A DNA stretch of 64,000 nt from the NCBI GenBank assembly GCA_032622095.1, contig CP136066.1, forward strand, positions 144,923,559-144,987,558. Reading direction: 5' to 3'. The notes beneath the pieces are model-generated. The model did no database searches. It was not told where the DNA came from and was given only the letters and a program-made list of their open reading frames with translations. Source of the stretch: Siphonodentalium dalli. Taxonomy: Eukaryota > Mollusca > Scaphopoda > Gadilida > Siphonodentaliidae. Below, piece by piece: positions 22,525 to 34,219 of this stretch. Made by a program: the position numbers and the translations under genes. How positions within the stretch are numbered: the stretch's first letter is position 1; each line of letters begins with the position of its first letter.

Positions 22525-23145
22525 GTACGCGAACGACAGGTTATAAAGACCATATACTAAATATAGAACGAGAACACTGCATGGCACGTGATCACATACC
22601 ATGTTCGCGGGGCTAGATTAATCTTACTCCCCGAATTGTGGGGAATAAGTATCTAGATCCACCAACAGGACGTGTGGCCACGTGTCAGTTCATGCCCCAG
22701 TTCTATATTTATTATATGGCCTTGATAACCTGTCGTGGGGGAACTACTCCTAGATATTTGGTTCTCTACCGAGTTTCGTGAGCATTTTTAGCGACGATTA
22801 CTATTCTCTATTGAGCAATCGCTGCACAAAACGTAAAAATTAACAGCATTAGCGCTACCGTGAAATTATAGTCACTGGCCATCATTGTGTGTAAAAACAA
22901 GTTAAAAACTAATCCCGAAATACACATAAATTGACTTTTTATTTTCCGATTCCGATTCTCTGTTGAGGACTCCGATTCTCTACCGAGCGCTCGGTTCTCT
23001 GCGAATAACTCGATTCTCTGGCCTTAGGTAGATTAGTATATGCATTCCGCAAACTTTGCTCGGTAGAGAATGTAAATAAAGCTAGGTGGAGAACCAAATC
23101 GCCAGGAGTAGTTCCCCCACAGTGTGATAACCTGTCGTTCGTGAA
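22525..23145. repeat. Fold-back element with GATTCTCTACCGAG repeats
   Basis: Arms GGGGAACTACTCCT plus GGTTCTCTACC (22737-22775) return inverted at 23080-23122. The centre has four imperfect copies of CCGATTCTCTACCGAG (22950-23025). Outer CGAACGACAGGTTAT (22528) also returns inverted at 23123-23138. Confidence 0.7.
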
Positions 23146-23454
23146 CATGAACGAACACAGATTCGAATACACTGCAGTGGTGTGTCCGAATCTGCCTTCT
23201 TCTGTTCGCTAACGGTAGACCACCAGGACGTGATCCACAAGTGACGATTCGAACACCGAAAAAAAAGGCCAAGATAATTTTCACGGTTTTGGATTTCATT
23301 CCTCGGTTTTCTAGGAGTGACAATTAGAACCCGCGGATACGACATCTCGGTATTTCCTGGGCAGTTCTCGGTGTTCGAATTGTCAAGAACCTGTTCACGG
23401 GTTTGGGTCAAGAACGCGGATTCGAATAATAAAACACCAGAGGATCTCTAATGA

Positions 23455-23575
23455 GTCGCAATTCTATACGAAATTTATTAACCGAGTGCGCTAAAGTCGA
23501 TTCGAGTCGAGCTTTAGCTAGGCTCGAATCTAATTTATTGGACGAGGTTAATAAATTTGCGACGAATTTTATATC
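23455..23575. repeat. Inverted repeat around AATTTATTAACC
   Basis: CGAAATTTATTAACC (23470) and GGTTAATAAATTTGCG (23548) enclose a smaller palindrome around GCTTTAGC. 23600-24290 shows no recognisable feature. Confidence 0.6.
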
Positions 23576-24302
23576 CTTTTTAATCACATAAGCACATTTT
23601 AGCAATGAAAAAATATCAAGAAACCGCTGGGGTTAAAAAAAATAATATTGATTTCGTGATCACAACTAAAAGAGGAATTAAAGACACCTTCAAGAATAAA
23701 ATATAGTTCCATGTAAAAAAAAAATCATATTGACAGAATTTATCTCACTAAATAACCCAATATGAAATCTAATTTTATTCTAATTAACATAGTAATAACA
23801 TTCTATCACTGTAAATGACAAATTATTCGCGGACATGTCAGATGATTAATCACATTCAGTGGTTTACGCGACTGCCCGGGCTCCACGTGTACATGTAGTA
23901 CTTCTTTTTAATGAAAGTTCGTAACAAAACATGTCAAAAAACAGCATAATTCCAACCGATATTCCATGCAGTTTGGACCGAGAAGACTTGGCCTAATCGA
24001 AACGATACGAGTCAGCACTTCGCGGAGACCTTCTATATTCAAACTGCAAGGAAACGATATCAGGCGTTCATTAATTGCAGGATGGCAATTAAGAACCTCA
24101 CTGCAGGAAATCACGTGGATCAGTTGGTTTGAACCCAGGGCATCTAAACACTGTGATAAAGCCGTGAATGTGTGTAACTCTGTTCACTATCATCAGTCGA
24201 TGAAAATGTTTGAGGTAACCATGATGCCCGCTGTGAAGCCATTGTATACTAAATCATCATGACTGGTTTAGTTATCCTATAAGAAATGTTCAGATACTAA
24301 GT

Positions 24303-24346
24303 TCAACAAACGACCATATATAGGTCGTTTGTCGAACTTATTATCT
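24303..24346. repeat. Perfect hairpin, 16-17-bp arms
   Basis: AGTTCAACAAACGACC and GGTCGTTTGTCGAACT surround ATATATA, with a single mismatch. Confidence 0.8.
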
Positions 24347-24569
24347 AAACATTTCCCTCAATACTAAATATGACTCCTACTTTATTTGTATTTACATGCC
24401 ATCTGTTTATATACCAGTCCATTCCTGCAAATCAATAATAGAGCATTCCGATGTACATTTTATAGCTGAATGGGAGAATCAATTTAGTATAGAAAAGGGT
24501 TAATACCAAATCTGATAATATATCAGCATGGCAAAGACAATTATAGACGATAATATCTGGCATGTGTGC

Positions 24570-24870
24570 GTGCCAAGATTTTTGAAATAATTCTACTCTC
24601 AAAATTCATGGCAGAGCTCAAAACATCGGGCAATCAGTTCGGCTTTAAAGCAGGTCATACGACGAACTGTTGTAGATGAACACTGAAAGAGTGTATTAGT
24701 CACTTTATGTCACATTAAACTCCTGTGTTTGTATGTTTCCGATGCCAATGAGGCATTTGACCGCGTGAATCATGATATCCTTCATCAGAAACTGAGAGGA
24801 AGAGGAAGCTCGGCGTATGTAATACGCCAACTATCGATGTGGTTAAGAACTAAATATTTTCTCGCATTGT
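24570..24870 (+). pseudogene. Degraded LINE reverse-transcriptase fragment (CR1/L2-like)
   Basis: Across frames it reads AKIFEIILLSKFMAELKTSG, NQFGFKAGHTTN, then TPVFVYVSDANEAFDRVNHD and ILHQKLRGRG. The SDANEAFDRVNHDIL stretch corresponds to the first catalytic-Asp box of a non-LTR reverse transcriptase (usually LDASKAFD). Stops and a frameshift are present. It is cut off at the right by the MITE at 24902. Confidence 0.8.
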
Positions 24871-24901
24871 TAAAAATGATGATAAACCTACGGCCCTATA
24901 A

Positions 24902-25287
24902 GGGTACGTTCATACACTGGCAAATTTGCACGGTATGTTTTGCAGGCATTTTCTCATAGAAAACCCTATGGTGTCAGAATATGAGCGGAAACATGCATAT
25001 AAGATGCATCTGTACCACAGCTAATTACACGAGAAGCAAAAACTAGCGATACTATCGATATTTCATGCAATTATCTCGCAAGAATCAATTTTACAGACAT
25101 TTTAAGGCAAAGTGTTAGTAGCACCGTTACATGTGGAACTACCGAAAATTTACTCCTTACGCAGTTAGCTTGGGTAAATATGCATGTTATGTGCATGTTA
25201 TGTGCATGTTGCCGTTCATATTCTGGCACCACAGGGCTTTCTATGAGAAAATGCCTGCAAAAATGCAGTGCAAACTTGCCAGTACCC
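24902..25287 (+). mobile_element. TAA-flanked MITE, 386 bp, about 90-bp terminal inverted repeats
   Basis: Starts GGGTACGTTC and ends GTACCC, with TAA at 24899-24901 and 25288-25290. Arms share CTGGCAAATTTGCAC, TTTGCAGGCATTTTCTCATA and ATATGAGCGG. Three-base TAA duplications and GGG starts are typical of PIF/Harbinger. Relatives at 31259-32276 and 45147-45338. Confidence 0.88.
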
Positions 25288-25309
25288 TAAGGGGAGATAT
25301 TTAACAGAC

Positions 25310-26296
25310 CAATGGTTCGTATATTCTTGAAACATGTTCATCGACTCTGCTGTCCAGAATTTTACTTCCAAATTTCTAGGTGTAATGGACGAAATTGTTC
25401 CAAATACCAGAGCCTTAATCAGACAAAAAGACAAACATTGGTTTAATTCGGAGCTTCGCACCATGCTTAGAAAAAGGGATCGTGCACATAAGAAAGCGCT
25501 TAAATCTTAGAAAGAATAAGATTGGACTAAGTTTACAAACATTAGGAACCCCCTCAACAATATGGAAAACAAATAGTCACGAGGAAACGCGTCTGAAGGA
25601 CATAAAAATCAACCAGCTGTGAAATATCTTAGCACTCTGCTAAAGAAACTCAAAACACAAACACAAAAGCTGCAATTCCTCATTTATGCGATGGAACTGG
25701 CAAACTGATGTACGGAGGTGTTGACAAAGCCACTATTCTCAATTATGTATTCATTGAAAATTCTAACTTGGACGAGGCACTCTGCAATTTACCACCATTC
25801 AGGTAATTATGTGAATCCCATATCTCGGAAATAGAATTTGAAACGGAAGATATCGAAAAAGCTACACGGTTCATGAAACAGAACAAAGCATCAGGAGGAC
25901 GTATCAACGGTCAGAATGCTACAAGGAACACTTCCGTCTATAATTGTTACACCCCTCTTTAAAATTATCAAATTGTCACTTGGCAGCTGTGAAGTACATG
26001 ATAATAAATGCCAAATGTTAATGGCGAGAATTGAAATTTGGTTGTGTTTCTTGTATATATGTAATCTGCTTGATCACTTGTACATATTAATTTCACATGT
26101 ATACTTGGTTTGGTATTTTATCTCAAATACTGTATTATGTACGGTTTTATTGAGATTAAACAAATTCAAGTATTTCCCAGCGAGTGGTAGATGCGATTCC
26201 GATCTATAAAAAGAATGAGTTCTCTCATCCCCATAATTACCGCACTGTTTCGCTTCTCCTCTGCCTAGCAAAGATTTTTGACAAAATTGCCCTCAA
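25310..26296 (+). pseudogene. Degraded LINE ORF2, N-terminal half of RT region
   Basis: Frames read NFTSKFLGVMDEIVPNTRA and FNSELRTMLRKRDRAHKKAL (the linker between endonuclease and RT), then ISEIEFETEDIEKATRFMKQ with NKASGG, LPSIIVTPLFKIIKLSLG, and finally PIYKKNEFSHPHNYRTVSL with LAKIFDKIALK (RT fingers, usually NYRPVSLL). Multiple stops. An AT-rich insert of about 170 bp (25994-26166) splits the RT fingers. The reading continues at 27612 on the far side of a MITE. Confidence 0.82.
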
Positions 26297-27611
26297 AGAT
26301 ACGGACGGCGTTGGTGGTGGGTATGCTGTTAAAATATTCACCTTCGTCAAAAACCACCATACACAGAAACAATAGTAAAATATAGACAGACCTTGTTCTT
26401 ATACCAATAAGAAATATGGCAAAAACAGTATGTTAGTGTCAAATGTTTCTCCTTTGTTATGTAAACAAAAGCAACTAGATGTGTGACTGTCTCAATGGGA
26501 CTACGGATACCCCCCTGTTTTTTAAATACTAAGATGTTTCACATGTCAGTAAACATTTAGTTAAAATAATAAAATAACAGTTCCCATTGCAGGTGTACAA
26601 CCATAACCCTAATCTTATACCTATTGACCGAAAAATGTAGGAATAAAAGCTTGGACAAAATTATGTATGTTGCGAAAAAAATTCTAAGTCGAAAAAAGGG
26701 AATAACTCCACACAAAAAATGTCGGACAGACGTCATAATCGCAGGTGCACAGGTTCCCATGGTACTAAATATCAGTGCCAAGATTAAAAAACATTGACCG
26801 AAAAATGTAGGAATAAAAGCTCGGACAAAATTATGCATGTTGAAAAAAAAAATTCTAAGTCGAAAAAGGGGGATAACTCCACCAAAAATGTCGGACAGAC
26901 GTCATAATCGCAGGTGCACAAGTTCCCATGGTACTAAATATCTGTGCCACTTTTTAAAAAAATTGACCGAAAAATGTAGGAATAAAAGCTCGGACAAAAG
27001 CATACATGTTGCGAAAATTTTCTAAGTTGAAAAAGGGCGGATAACTCCACCAAAAAAAGTCCGACAGACGTCATAATCACAGGTGCACAGGTTTCCATGG
27101 TGGTTGATATATGTGCCAAGTTTCACGGAAATTGATAAAAAAACTACTGAGAAAAGCTCCGGACAAATTTGTGTCCACGGACGGACGACGGACGGACGAC
27201 AGACGACGGACGGACGGACAAGCTGACTCCAGTATACCCCCCTAACTTCGTTGCGGGGGGGGGGTATAGAAAACGTTACAGAACCTGGCTTTTGTTTAGA
27301 TCCGGATACTATAAACATAAAGAGCGTTATTTGTTACTGTTTTCCTGATATGGAAATAATAAAGAGCGTTTATATCATTTGTGTGTGATTAACCAATAGA
27401 GTTGCGCTATGTTATGTAAACAGAAGCAAAACTTCTGTAACACGAGAAGGCTCTTGTTTGTGTACACCATCATACGTCTTGACGACAATATACTATTTAC
27501 GCCCTGATTATGTTTGGCATATAAACAAAACTATAGATATTTTAATATTCCTTCTGTTGGTGGCGATTTGAACAAATATGAATATTTCTGCAACGAACAC
27601 CGCCCGTGCCT
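26297..27611 (-). mobile_element. TTAA-type MITE (diverged) inserted in the LINE, itself interrupted
   Basis: The left piece 26297-26480 (GACGGCGTTGGTGGTGGGTA onward) and right piece 27265-27611 (AAACATAAAGAGCGTT to CCCGTGCCT, then TTAA) make one element of the subfamily also at 33719-34219. About 750 bp of tandem-repeat DNA sits in its middle. Confidence 0.8.
26600..27262 (+). repeat. Four units of about 150 bp with a GGACGGACGG tail
   Basis: GACCGAAAAATGTAGGAATA, AAGTCGAAAAA, GGATAACTCCACC and GTCGGACAGACGTCATAATC recur four times. The last unit passes into GGACGGACGACGGACGG, then TATACCCCCC and a G run. I know this style of repeat from mollusc genomes, which is weak taxonomic evidence. 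Confidence 0.8.
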
Positions 27612-28960
27612 TTAAATGCTCACTTCACTGAAAACAATTTACTACGTGGGTATCAATCTGGTTTTACATCAGTGCACTGTACGTCTCTTCGGTTGATTGA
27701 ATTGTATCACTCGCTGTGTCACTCTCTGTGTGAATATTCGGCAACAAGTGCAGTATTTTGTGATATAATTCAAAAGCGTTTGAAAGGATCTGGCACATAG
27801 GGTTGACTTTTAAACTGAAACAGTATGGAGTGAAAGGGAAATTGCTAAATTTGCTGGAAAGTTTTAAATGAATGTGCCATTGCACTAACTGGAGATATTA
27901 GCAGGGTGTACAAGTGGCCTATAGGCAATGGTTGGTGACATTTAATCCAAACAAAACAAAGTCTATGTCATTTTCGTTCGTTGGAAATTCAGAAATTCTC
28001 GAATTAGAACGTGATAAACAGGAGATAGGGTAAGTCTCACACCACAGGCACTTGGGGATAACTCTACAATCAAACATAAACTGTGATATCCAAATTGATG
28101 ACATCTGTAAACGCGTATTGTCTCGTACAACACATCTCTGTAAAATAAAAGTTTTAGTAAATAGTATTTTATGTATAAAACATATGTTTTATCTCTTATT
28201 GCATATGGTGATGTAGTCTGGATCAATGCTCCTAACAATCTTTTTGATAAATTAGAGCGATTACAGATCGAGGCCGGGCTTATTGTTACTGGCCATACAC
28301 GTCAGCCTCATCATACATGGTCTTAATAGAAACTGGATGGACCCAGCTCAAATAAAGACGAAACATGCACAAATTACGTATTTGGCATAAAACCATTGAT
28401 GGGAAATAAACCCAAATACCTAACATTTTTATACTTAAAACATCTGGTGAACTGACCGATTACCCACTTAGAAACCTTCTATGGTTGATAATAAAAGAAG
28501 TGCACTCATGAGATCTGTATGCCTGTGTCCTGTCTATGATCTCGGAATAGAACACTGTCACCACGAAAGTACAGGGAGAACTCAACAATAATACTGTGCT
28601 TGTCAACATGTATACTGCTTGTAGGGCCACATTAGATATTATTAAACCCCCACCATACCATAAAATAGGACGACGAAATTTGAACGCATTACAATGTAGA
28701 TTACGAAATAGTTGTAGTGACCTAAATATCGATAAATAACGGAATGAGATTGTCGACAACTCGTTATGCCAATGCGGTCATCATTGTGAAGACGCATATC
28801 ATTATTTTACTTTCAGTGTTCTTTATGCAATCAAACCAGGCAACTAACGTTAGGAAAATTTAGAAGATCGATTATCCAGGTACCTCAGTAATCCACCTGT
28901 TATTTGGTATACCGAAGATGAGCAATGAATTATATATTCGTTTATTTAAAATAGTGCAAT
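27612..28960 (+). pseudogene. Degraded LINE ORF2, C-terminal half
   Basis: Continues the LINE at 25310-26296 after the MITE. It reads LNAHFTENNLLRGYQSGFTS (RT, usually YQSGFRPG), VFCDI (first Asp box, damaged), FNPNKTKSMSFS, HLGITLQSNINCDIQIDDIC, LIAYGDVVWINAPNNLFDKL, LQIEAGLIVTGHTRQPHH, and NLNALQCRLRNSCSDLNI with a cysteine motif CQCGHHCEDAYHYF. The xADD box is deleted and many stops and shifts are present, so this is an old copy. It belongs to a CR1/L2-like family distinct from the intact LINE. Confidence 0.85.
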
Positions 28961-29490
28961 CTTATATTTCGATATCAGGTCGTTTCAACCGTGGCCTACC
29001 ACGAACGCCATACATTTTATAACTATATGCATACGACTCATTTTTTATGATGTCATTGCGGCAACACACCACCATTATGAACATGAGGATGTGTCCTTGG
29101 CTCCGGAACTATTGTGAGGAAATCTACCTTAATTACAATTGATCTCTAGAGTAGGGCACGCAACATATTTCACAGATCGCATTTGACCAACCAACTTTTC
29201 CCCAGAGAAGAAAACAACATCGCATTAAGAGATGTTCTCACTTATCTGCGGCCACTTTTTTTTCTTGTTAACAAGTGAAAAAAATTAGAGGAGACCTTAC
29301 GGAAGAAAATTAGTGGGGTGAAGTTGAGTCCTGGGGGTGGGGGTGCAGAGGTCGACCAATATCTCCTGGACTACATGTCTTTCAACAGCATCGCCAATGT
29401 ACACTGTCGTTTCTTCGAGACTTATCGCAGAACTTATAGTGGTTAAAGACGATATATGTACCACCGCGATCATTAGGAATTAAATTAATA
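28961..29490. other. Unannotated
   Basis: Follows the LINE remnant and may include its 3' end. I see no conserved frame, clear repeat ends or hairpin. Confidence 0.35.
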
Positions 29491-29499
29491 TGTACTTGA

Positions 29500-29760
29500 G
29501 CGTACCCCGGGATTGTTCTTGTTCTTGTATTTTGTTCCATTTTTCAGCTTCTGCCATCACTGCTTCTGCTTTCTTCTGCATATTTTAAAGCTTTTGTAGA
29601 TTTTCTTCATCTTCGGTAGGAGCATGGGTGGTAATTCCTGCCCCTCTTCCGCGATTGTGACGGGGGACACCGGAGGTGATCTGTCTTTGTGAGCCTCTGT
29701 AATTTATATGTTAGCGTGAGAACATGATTATCTCTGGAAATCACTCACTTGAGTTGTTTT
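29500..29760 (-). other. Possible decayed exon of a transposon accessory protein
   Basis: On the minus strand, frames read HKDRSPPVSPVTIAEEG and, after a shift, KKAEAVMAEAEKWNKIQEQE, a short charged helix. An acceptor-like ATATAAATTACAG precedes it near 29700. Charged C-terminal helices occur in SANT/Myb-like partners of Harbinger transposases; the assignment is weak. Confidence 0.25.
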
Positions 29761-29945
29761 CAGTGACAAGAGTTCATATCGTGATATACAGTCATTGTCG
29801 GAAAGTTTGGGCTACACTTTGCTTAAACAAACACTGCTTGTGGCGATGGGATCACTAGTCACGCATTGTAAAAACAGACTATAACCTGCCGGCTCGGATG
29901 CATTCACACATCCCTGCCGGATAAGTGAGAATAAGCCCGCATTAA

Positions 29946-30935
29946 AGGTACGGTTGGCCTTGGTGATGGGTATCCTGTGAAAATATTTCCACCCGTCATA
30001 AACCGCCACAAACAGAAAGAACATCAAAATGTAGACAAACTTTGTCCGTATATAAATAAGAAATATCGCATAAACAGTATGTTATTGTCATATGTTTGAT
30101 CATTGTTATGTAAACAAAAAGCATAAAAAGTTACTTTTCTGATGTTTGTTTATATTATGATGGTATCATGGTAAACATTAAAGGCACGTGAGGCCTTAGT
30201 TGTCGAAAATATTCATATTTGTTCCAATCACCGTAAACAGAAAAACATTAAAACGCATACAGTTTCCGTTCATGTATACCATGACCATCGCGTAAACAGC
30301 ATGTTATCATAAAGAATTACTATATTTTACATAAGCAAGAGTCTGATTGTGTTACAATGCTGCTGGCTAATCACACACAAATGGCATAAACGCTCTTTAT
30401 TCGTTCCATATCAGGAATTCACCAACAAAGAACGCTCTTTATGTTTACCATCATAATATAAACAAATACCAGAAAAGTAACTTTTTATGCTTTTGTTTAC
30501 AAAACAATGGTCAAAGATATGACAATAACATACTGTTTATGCGATATTTCTTATTTGTATACGGACAAAGTCTGTCTACATTTTGTTGTTCTTTCTGTTT
30601 GTGGCGGTTTTTGACGGGGGGAAATATTTTCACAGGATACCCACCGCCAAGGCCAACCGTACCTTTAAGGGCGTTCTTTGTTGGTGAATTCCTGATATGG
30701 AACTATTAAAGAGCGTTTATGCCATTTGTGTGTGATTAGCCAGTAGCATTGTGCTGTCTTCTGTAACACAATCAGGCTCTTGCTTATGTAAAATATAGTA
30801 GGTCTTTATGATAACATGCTGTTTACGCGATGGTCATGGTATATATGAACGAAACTGTATGCGTTTTAATGTTTTTCTGTTTACGGTGATTGGAACAAAT
30901 ATGAATATTTTCGACAACTAAGGCCCCACGTGCCT
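29946..30935 (-). mobile_element. TTAA MITE (outer) hosting a second copy of itself
   Basis: Begins AGGTACGGTTGGCC after TTAA (29942-29945), breaks at 30177, resumes at 30669 and ends CCACGTGCCT before TTAA (30936-30939). Removing the inner copy restores an element like 35894-36386. Confidence 0.88.
30182..30664 (+). mobile_element. TTAA MITE (inner), inserted into another copy
   Basis: AGGCACGTGAGGCC to AACCGTACCT, flanked by TTAA at 30178-30181 and 30665-30668, opposite in orientation to its host. Confidence 0.9.
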
Positions 30936-30939
30936 TTAA

Positions 30940-31255
30940 ACACTTCAGTTGAAAGATTTCTAAAACCAGATGTTTATCACGTGTTTTCCTGGGGACAACG
31001 GCGCAAATGTGCCTTCAAGACGAGTTTTATAGAAATTGCAGCCTCAAAAGAACCAAACAATAGTCACGTAACGAATATACCTAGAAGGTCGCTGAGCATC
31101 TTTATAGAGATCTATATTGATGCCTGTGTGGGTGTGTTTCTTGTCACAGACTACTATATATAAGTTTAGTGCCTCAGCCACCCATCTTCATCTCCATGAA
31201 ACGTCAGATGTCATAAGATAATCTCTTCTCGATATCATATATATGACACATTGAT
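30940..31255. other. Unannotated
   Basis: A 77-codon frame (30930-31163) starts inside the MITE end and has no features. Nothing else seen. Confidence 0.4.
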
Positions 31256-31258
31256 TAA

Positions 31259-32276
31259 GGGTACTTTTATGCAATGGCAAGTTTGCACACTGGTTTGCAC
31301 GGCATTTTTTGCAGGCATGTTCTCTTATAGAAAAAACCTACGGCGCCATGAATATGGACGCAACACTGGGCAACATGCATATAAAATGAATCGCGTCCTA
31401 TGAAGCGCTTCTAAAAGGAGATCTAACTTTATCCGCCAACGAAAATTGCATTCTAACAGATACATCTTTAAATTCCTAAAATATTCCGGCCGATTTGCGA
31501 CGTGCAACGAATGAGCTCCTGTAAACTCACAAAATCGGAACTCTTTACCATAAATGTATTTGCTGCCCCAATACCCTTTTCTGTTACTTACTCAAACGAC
31601 CCCTTTCTATTTCCCAAACACACCAACTAACGCTTTCCCCCACCATATACATATATATGCTGCCAGTTGTCATACTAGTCATATGTGTGTATAATTATAC
31701 TCGTTACCCCCACCACACCACCGATTTATAATAGTTAACACCCCATGTAATATATCCGTTATACTCACGCACTCAAAATATATATATTCCACCCGCCCCA
31801 CCAAAACCTGATATAAATCCAAAATAAATTGTTATATTTATGTTTCATGTATGATATGTAGGGAGCGGAGGTCCATCTAAGTTTCACAGAACTTGTCCTC
31901 CAATCCCTTATATGTAATGTATTATTTATGCATAATTACTAATAAAAATGTTTAAATCAATATAAAATGCATATTTACCAACGCTAACGTCATGAGAAGT
32001 AAAATGTAGGTAGTTTCAAGTGTAACGGTGCTATATACTAACAATTGCCTTAAAAAACATTCATGATCGATTCTTGCCAGATAATTGCATGTTATTTACA
32101 AGTAAATTTCGATAGCATCGCTATAATATTGGAACTACATAGCTTTACTTCGCATGTAGTTAGCTGTGATTACAGATTCATTTTATAAGCATTTTAGCAT
32201 TCGGTTTCTGGAACATTGTATCTTTCTGTGCCTGCAAAAGACTGGCTGGCAAATTTTCGAGTGTATGAACGAACCC
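31259..32276 (-). mobile_element. TAA-flanked MITE split by a LINE tail
   Basis: Ends GGGTAC and GAACCC, with TAA at 31256-31258 and 32277-32279. The sequence is the reverse orientation of 24902-25287 once 31389-31959 is removed. Confidence 0.85.
31389..31959 (+). mobile_element. 5'-truncated LINE 3' end inserted in the MITE
   Basis: The frame ends NRYIFKFLKYSGRFATCNE and a stop, which is the usual C-terminus of CR1/L2-like ORF2. A 3' UTR with ACTTGTCCTCCAATCCC and AATAAA follows. It is flanked by ATATAAAATG (31379-31388 and 31960-31969), an ordinary 10-bp target duplication. Confidence 0.82.
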
Positions 32277-32287
32277 TAATGGTATTC

Positions 32288-32588
32288 TGGTGTTTGTTTA
32301 TATTATGATGGTAAACATAAAGAGCGTTCTTTGTTGGTGAATTCCTGATATGGAACTATTAAAGAGCGTTTATGCCATTTGTGTGTGATTAGCCAGTAGC
32401 ATTGTGCTGTCTTCTGTAACACAATCAGGCTCTTGCTTATGTAAAATATAGTAGGTCTTTATGATAACATGCTGTTTACGCGATGGTCATGGTATATATG
32501 AACGAAACTGTACGCGTTTTAATGTTTTTCTGTTTACGGTGATTGGAACAAATATGGATATTTTCGACAACTAAGGCCGCACGTGCCT
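32288..32588 (-). mobile_element. Partial TTAA MITE
   Basis: Only the half from TCTGGTGTTTGTTTATATTA to GCACGTGCCT plus TTAA is present. The other half is missing at the junction with the TAA MITE. Confidence 0.85.
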
Positions 32589-32679
32589 TTAACCGGGATA
32601 TTACAATGTTTGAAACTGGACGTCCGAACCCATGAATACATTTTGACAACCGTAACCACTTAAACCTGATATATCATTT

Positions 32680-32830
32680 TCTGATAAGCACTACCATCTG
32701 TTTACTATATTTTCATGAAAGCAAATCAACACGGGGAGAGGATCATCAATGAGTTGCATAACTTGTACTCCAATCCCATGTTGCCATATCACATGTATAA
32801 TTATATCTTATACATTAAACCTATCAACTA
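32680..32830 (+). repeat. LINE 3'-UTR-like fragment
   Basis: ACTTGTACTCCAATCCC and the downstream AT-rich tail parallel 31880-31960. Confidence 0.5.
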
Positions 32831-33718
32831 TATGTTCATGGCACAATGCATATGTTACTTCTAAACGACGAAGACGTATATGATCTGTCACTGGATATGT
32901 GTGGAGTCTACCTGAGTGCAACCGACCAATTACAAAGTCAACGTGGCGCCAGGATATTACCAAGTTTGCATTTCGAATTCTCACAAGCGTTCTATATGTC
33001 TCGTGAATGGTGGAACCAAGTGACAGCGTAAGAGTAATTTTGCTAAACCTCTCTGGTGGAGAGTTCATGTGCAAATGTCGATTCAAGATGTTGTTCAAAA
33101 TGTAATTTCTATCAAAGTAAAACACTTATATTTCGATATCGATTGATACAGACAAACCGCAGGGATTTGGTGACAGGTAATTTCCTCATCAAGCACATCT
33201 TGCTGCAACGTGGCCCGCTTGCTTCTTATATAATAGGGCAGGTAGGCCCCTGTACAAGTCAAGTTTTAACTCTGCCCCAGTAGACTAACAAGTCAAGTTT
33301 GAACACTAATAATATATTCGCCATCTTCCTATCAGGAATGTTGTTTGTACGTGTGGCAGTTGGATAAAGTGAAATTGAGATATATATATCCAAACTTAGA
33401 CTTTTTCACACCTGGAAAAATTAACTGGCAATTTTTCAAGAGTGAAATGTATCATAGATGATTATATATACAAAACTAGCCTTGTTCACAAACCTGGAAA
33501 CATTACCTGGTAAATATGTATAAGCATGCATATTATCATGGATGGTTACATATACAAAATTAAGCACATGACAAACTGCGGAATGGGACGTGACACGGGA
33601 CAAAATGGCAATTTACAATTGGGACGGTCGATATCTCGAACAATACAGTTCATATATAGAGCGCTCGTTTTTTAGTGTCTAACGAAAGCTAGATATTCAA
33701 CCCAACCAAATAAATTAA
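32831..33718. other. Unannotated, with a 75-80-bp repeat at 33370-33560
   Basis: Frames of 61-105 codons on both strands overlap without recognisable features. TATATACAAAACTAG, ACACCTGGAAAAATTA and ATCATGGATG recur in the repeat. Confidence 0.4.
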
Positions 33719-34219
33719 AGGCACGGGCGGCGTTCGTTGCAGAAATATTCAGATTTGTTCAAATCTCCATCAACAGAAGGAAAATTAAAATATATATAGT
33801 TTTGTTCATATCAAACATAATCAGCGCATAACTAGTATATATTGTCGCCAAGACGTGCGATGGTGTACGTAAACAAGAGCCTGCTCATGTTACAGAAGTT
33901 TTGCTTATATTTACATAACACAGCGCAGTTCTATTTGTTAATAACACACAAATGATATAAACGCTCTTTATTATTTCCATATCAGGAAAACAGTAATAAA
34001 TAACGCTCTTTATGTTTACCATATCCGGATCTAAACAAAAGCCAGGTTCTGTAACGTTTTTTTTTCACATAACAAAGGAAAAACATTTGACAATAATATA
34101 CTGCTTATGTCATATTTCTGATTGGTATAAGAACAAGGTCTGTCTATATTTGTATATGGCGGTTTTTGACGGAGGTGAATATTTTAACAGCATAGCCACC
34201 ACCAACGCCACCCGTATAT
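33719..34219 (+). mobile_element. TTAA MITE, diverged subfamily
   Basis: AGGCACGGGCGGC after TTAA (33715-33718), to CGCCACCCGTATATC. The right TTAA has decayed to CTAAC. The body resembles the 26297-27611 copy more than the others. Confidence 0.8.

Noticed and set aside
22939-23411. Overlapping minus-strand ORFs of 77-109 codons
   Set aside because: They lie in a fold-back repeat with GATTCTCT units, in three frames at once.
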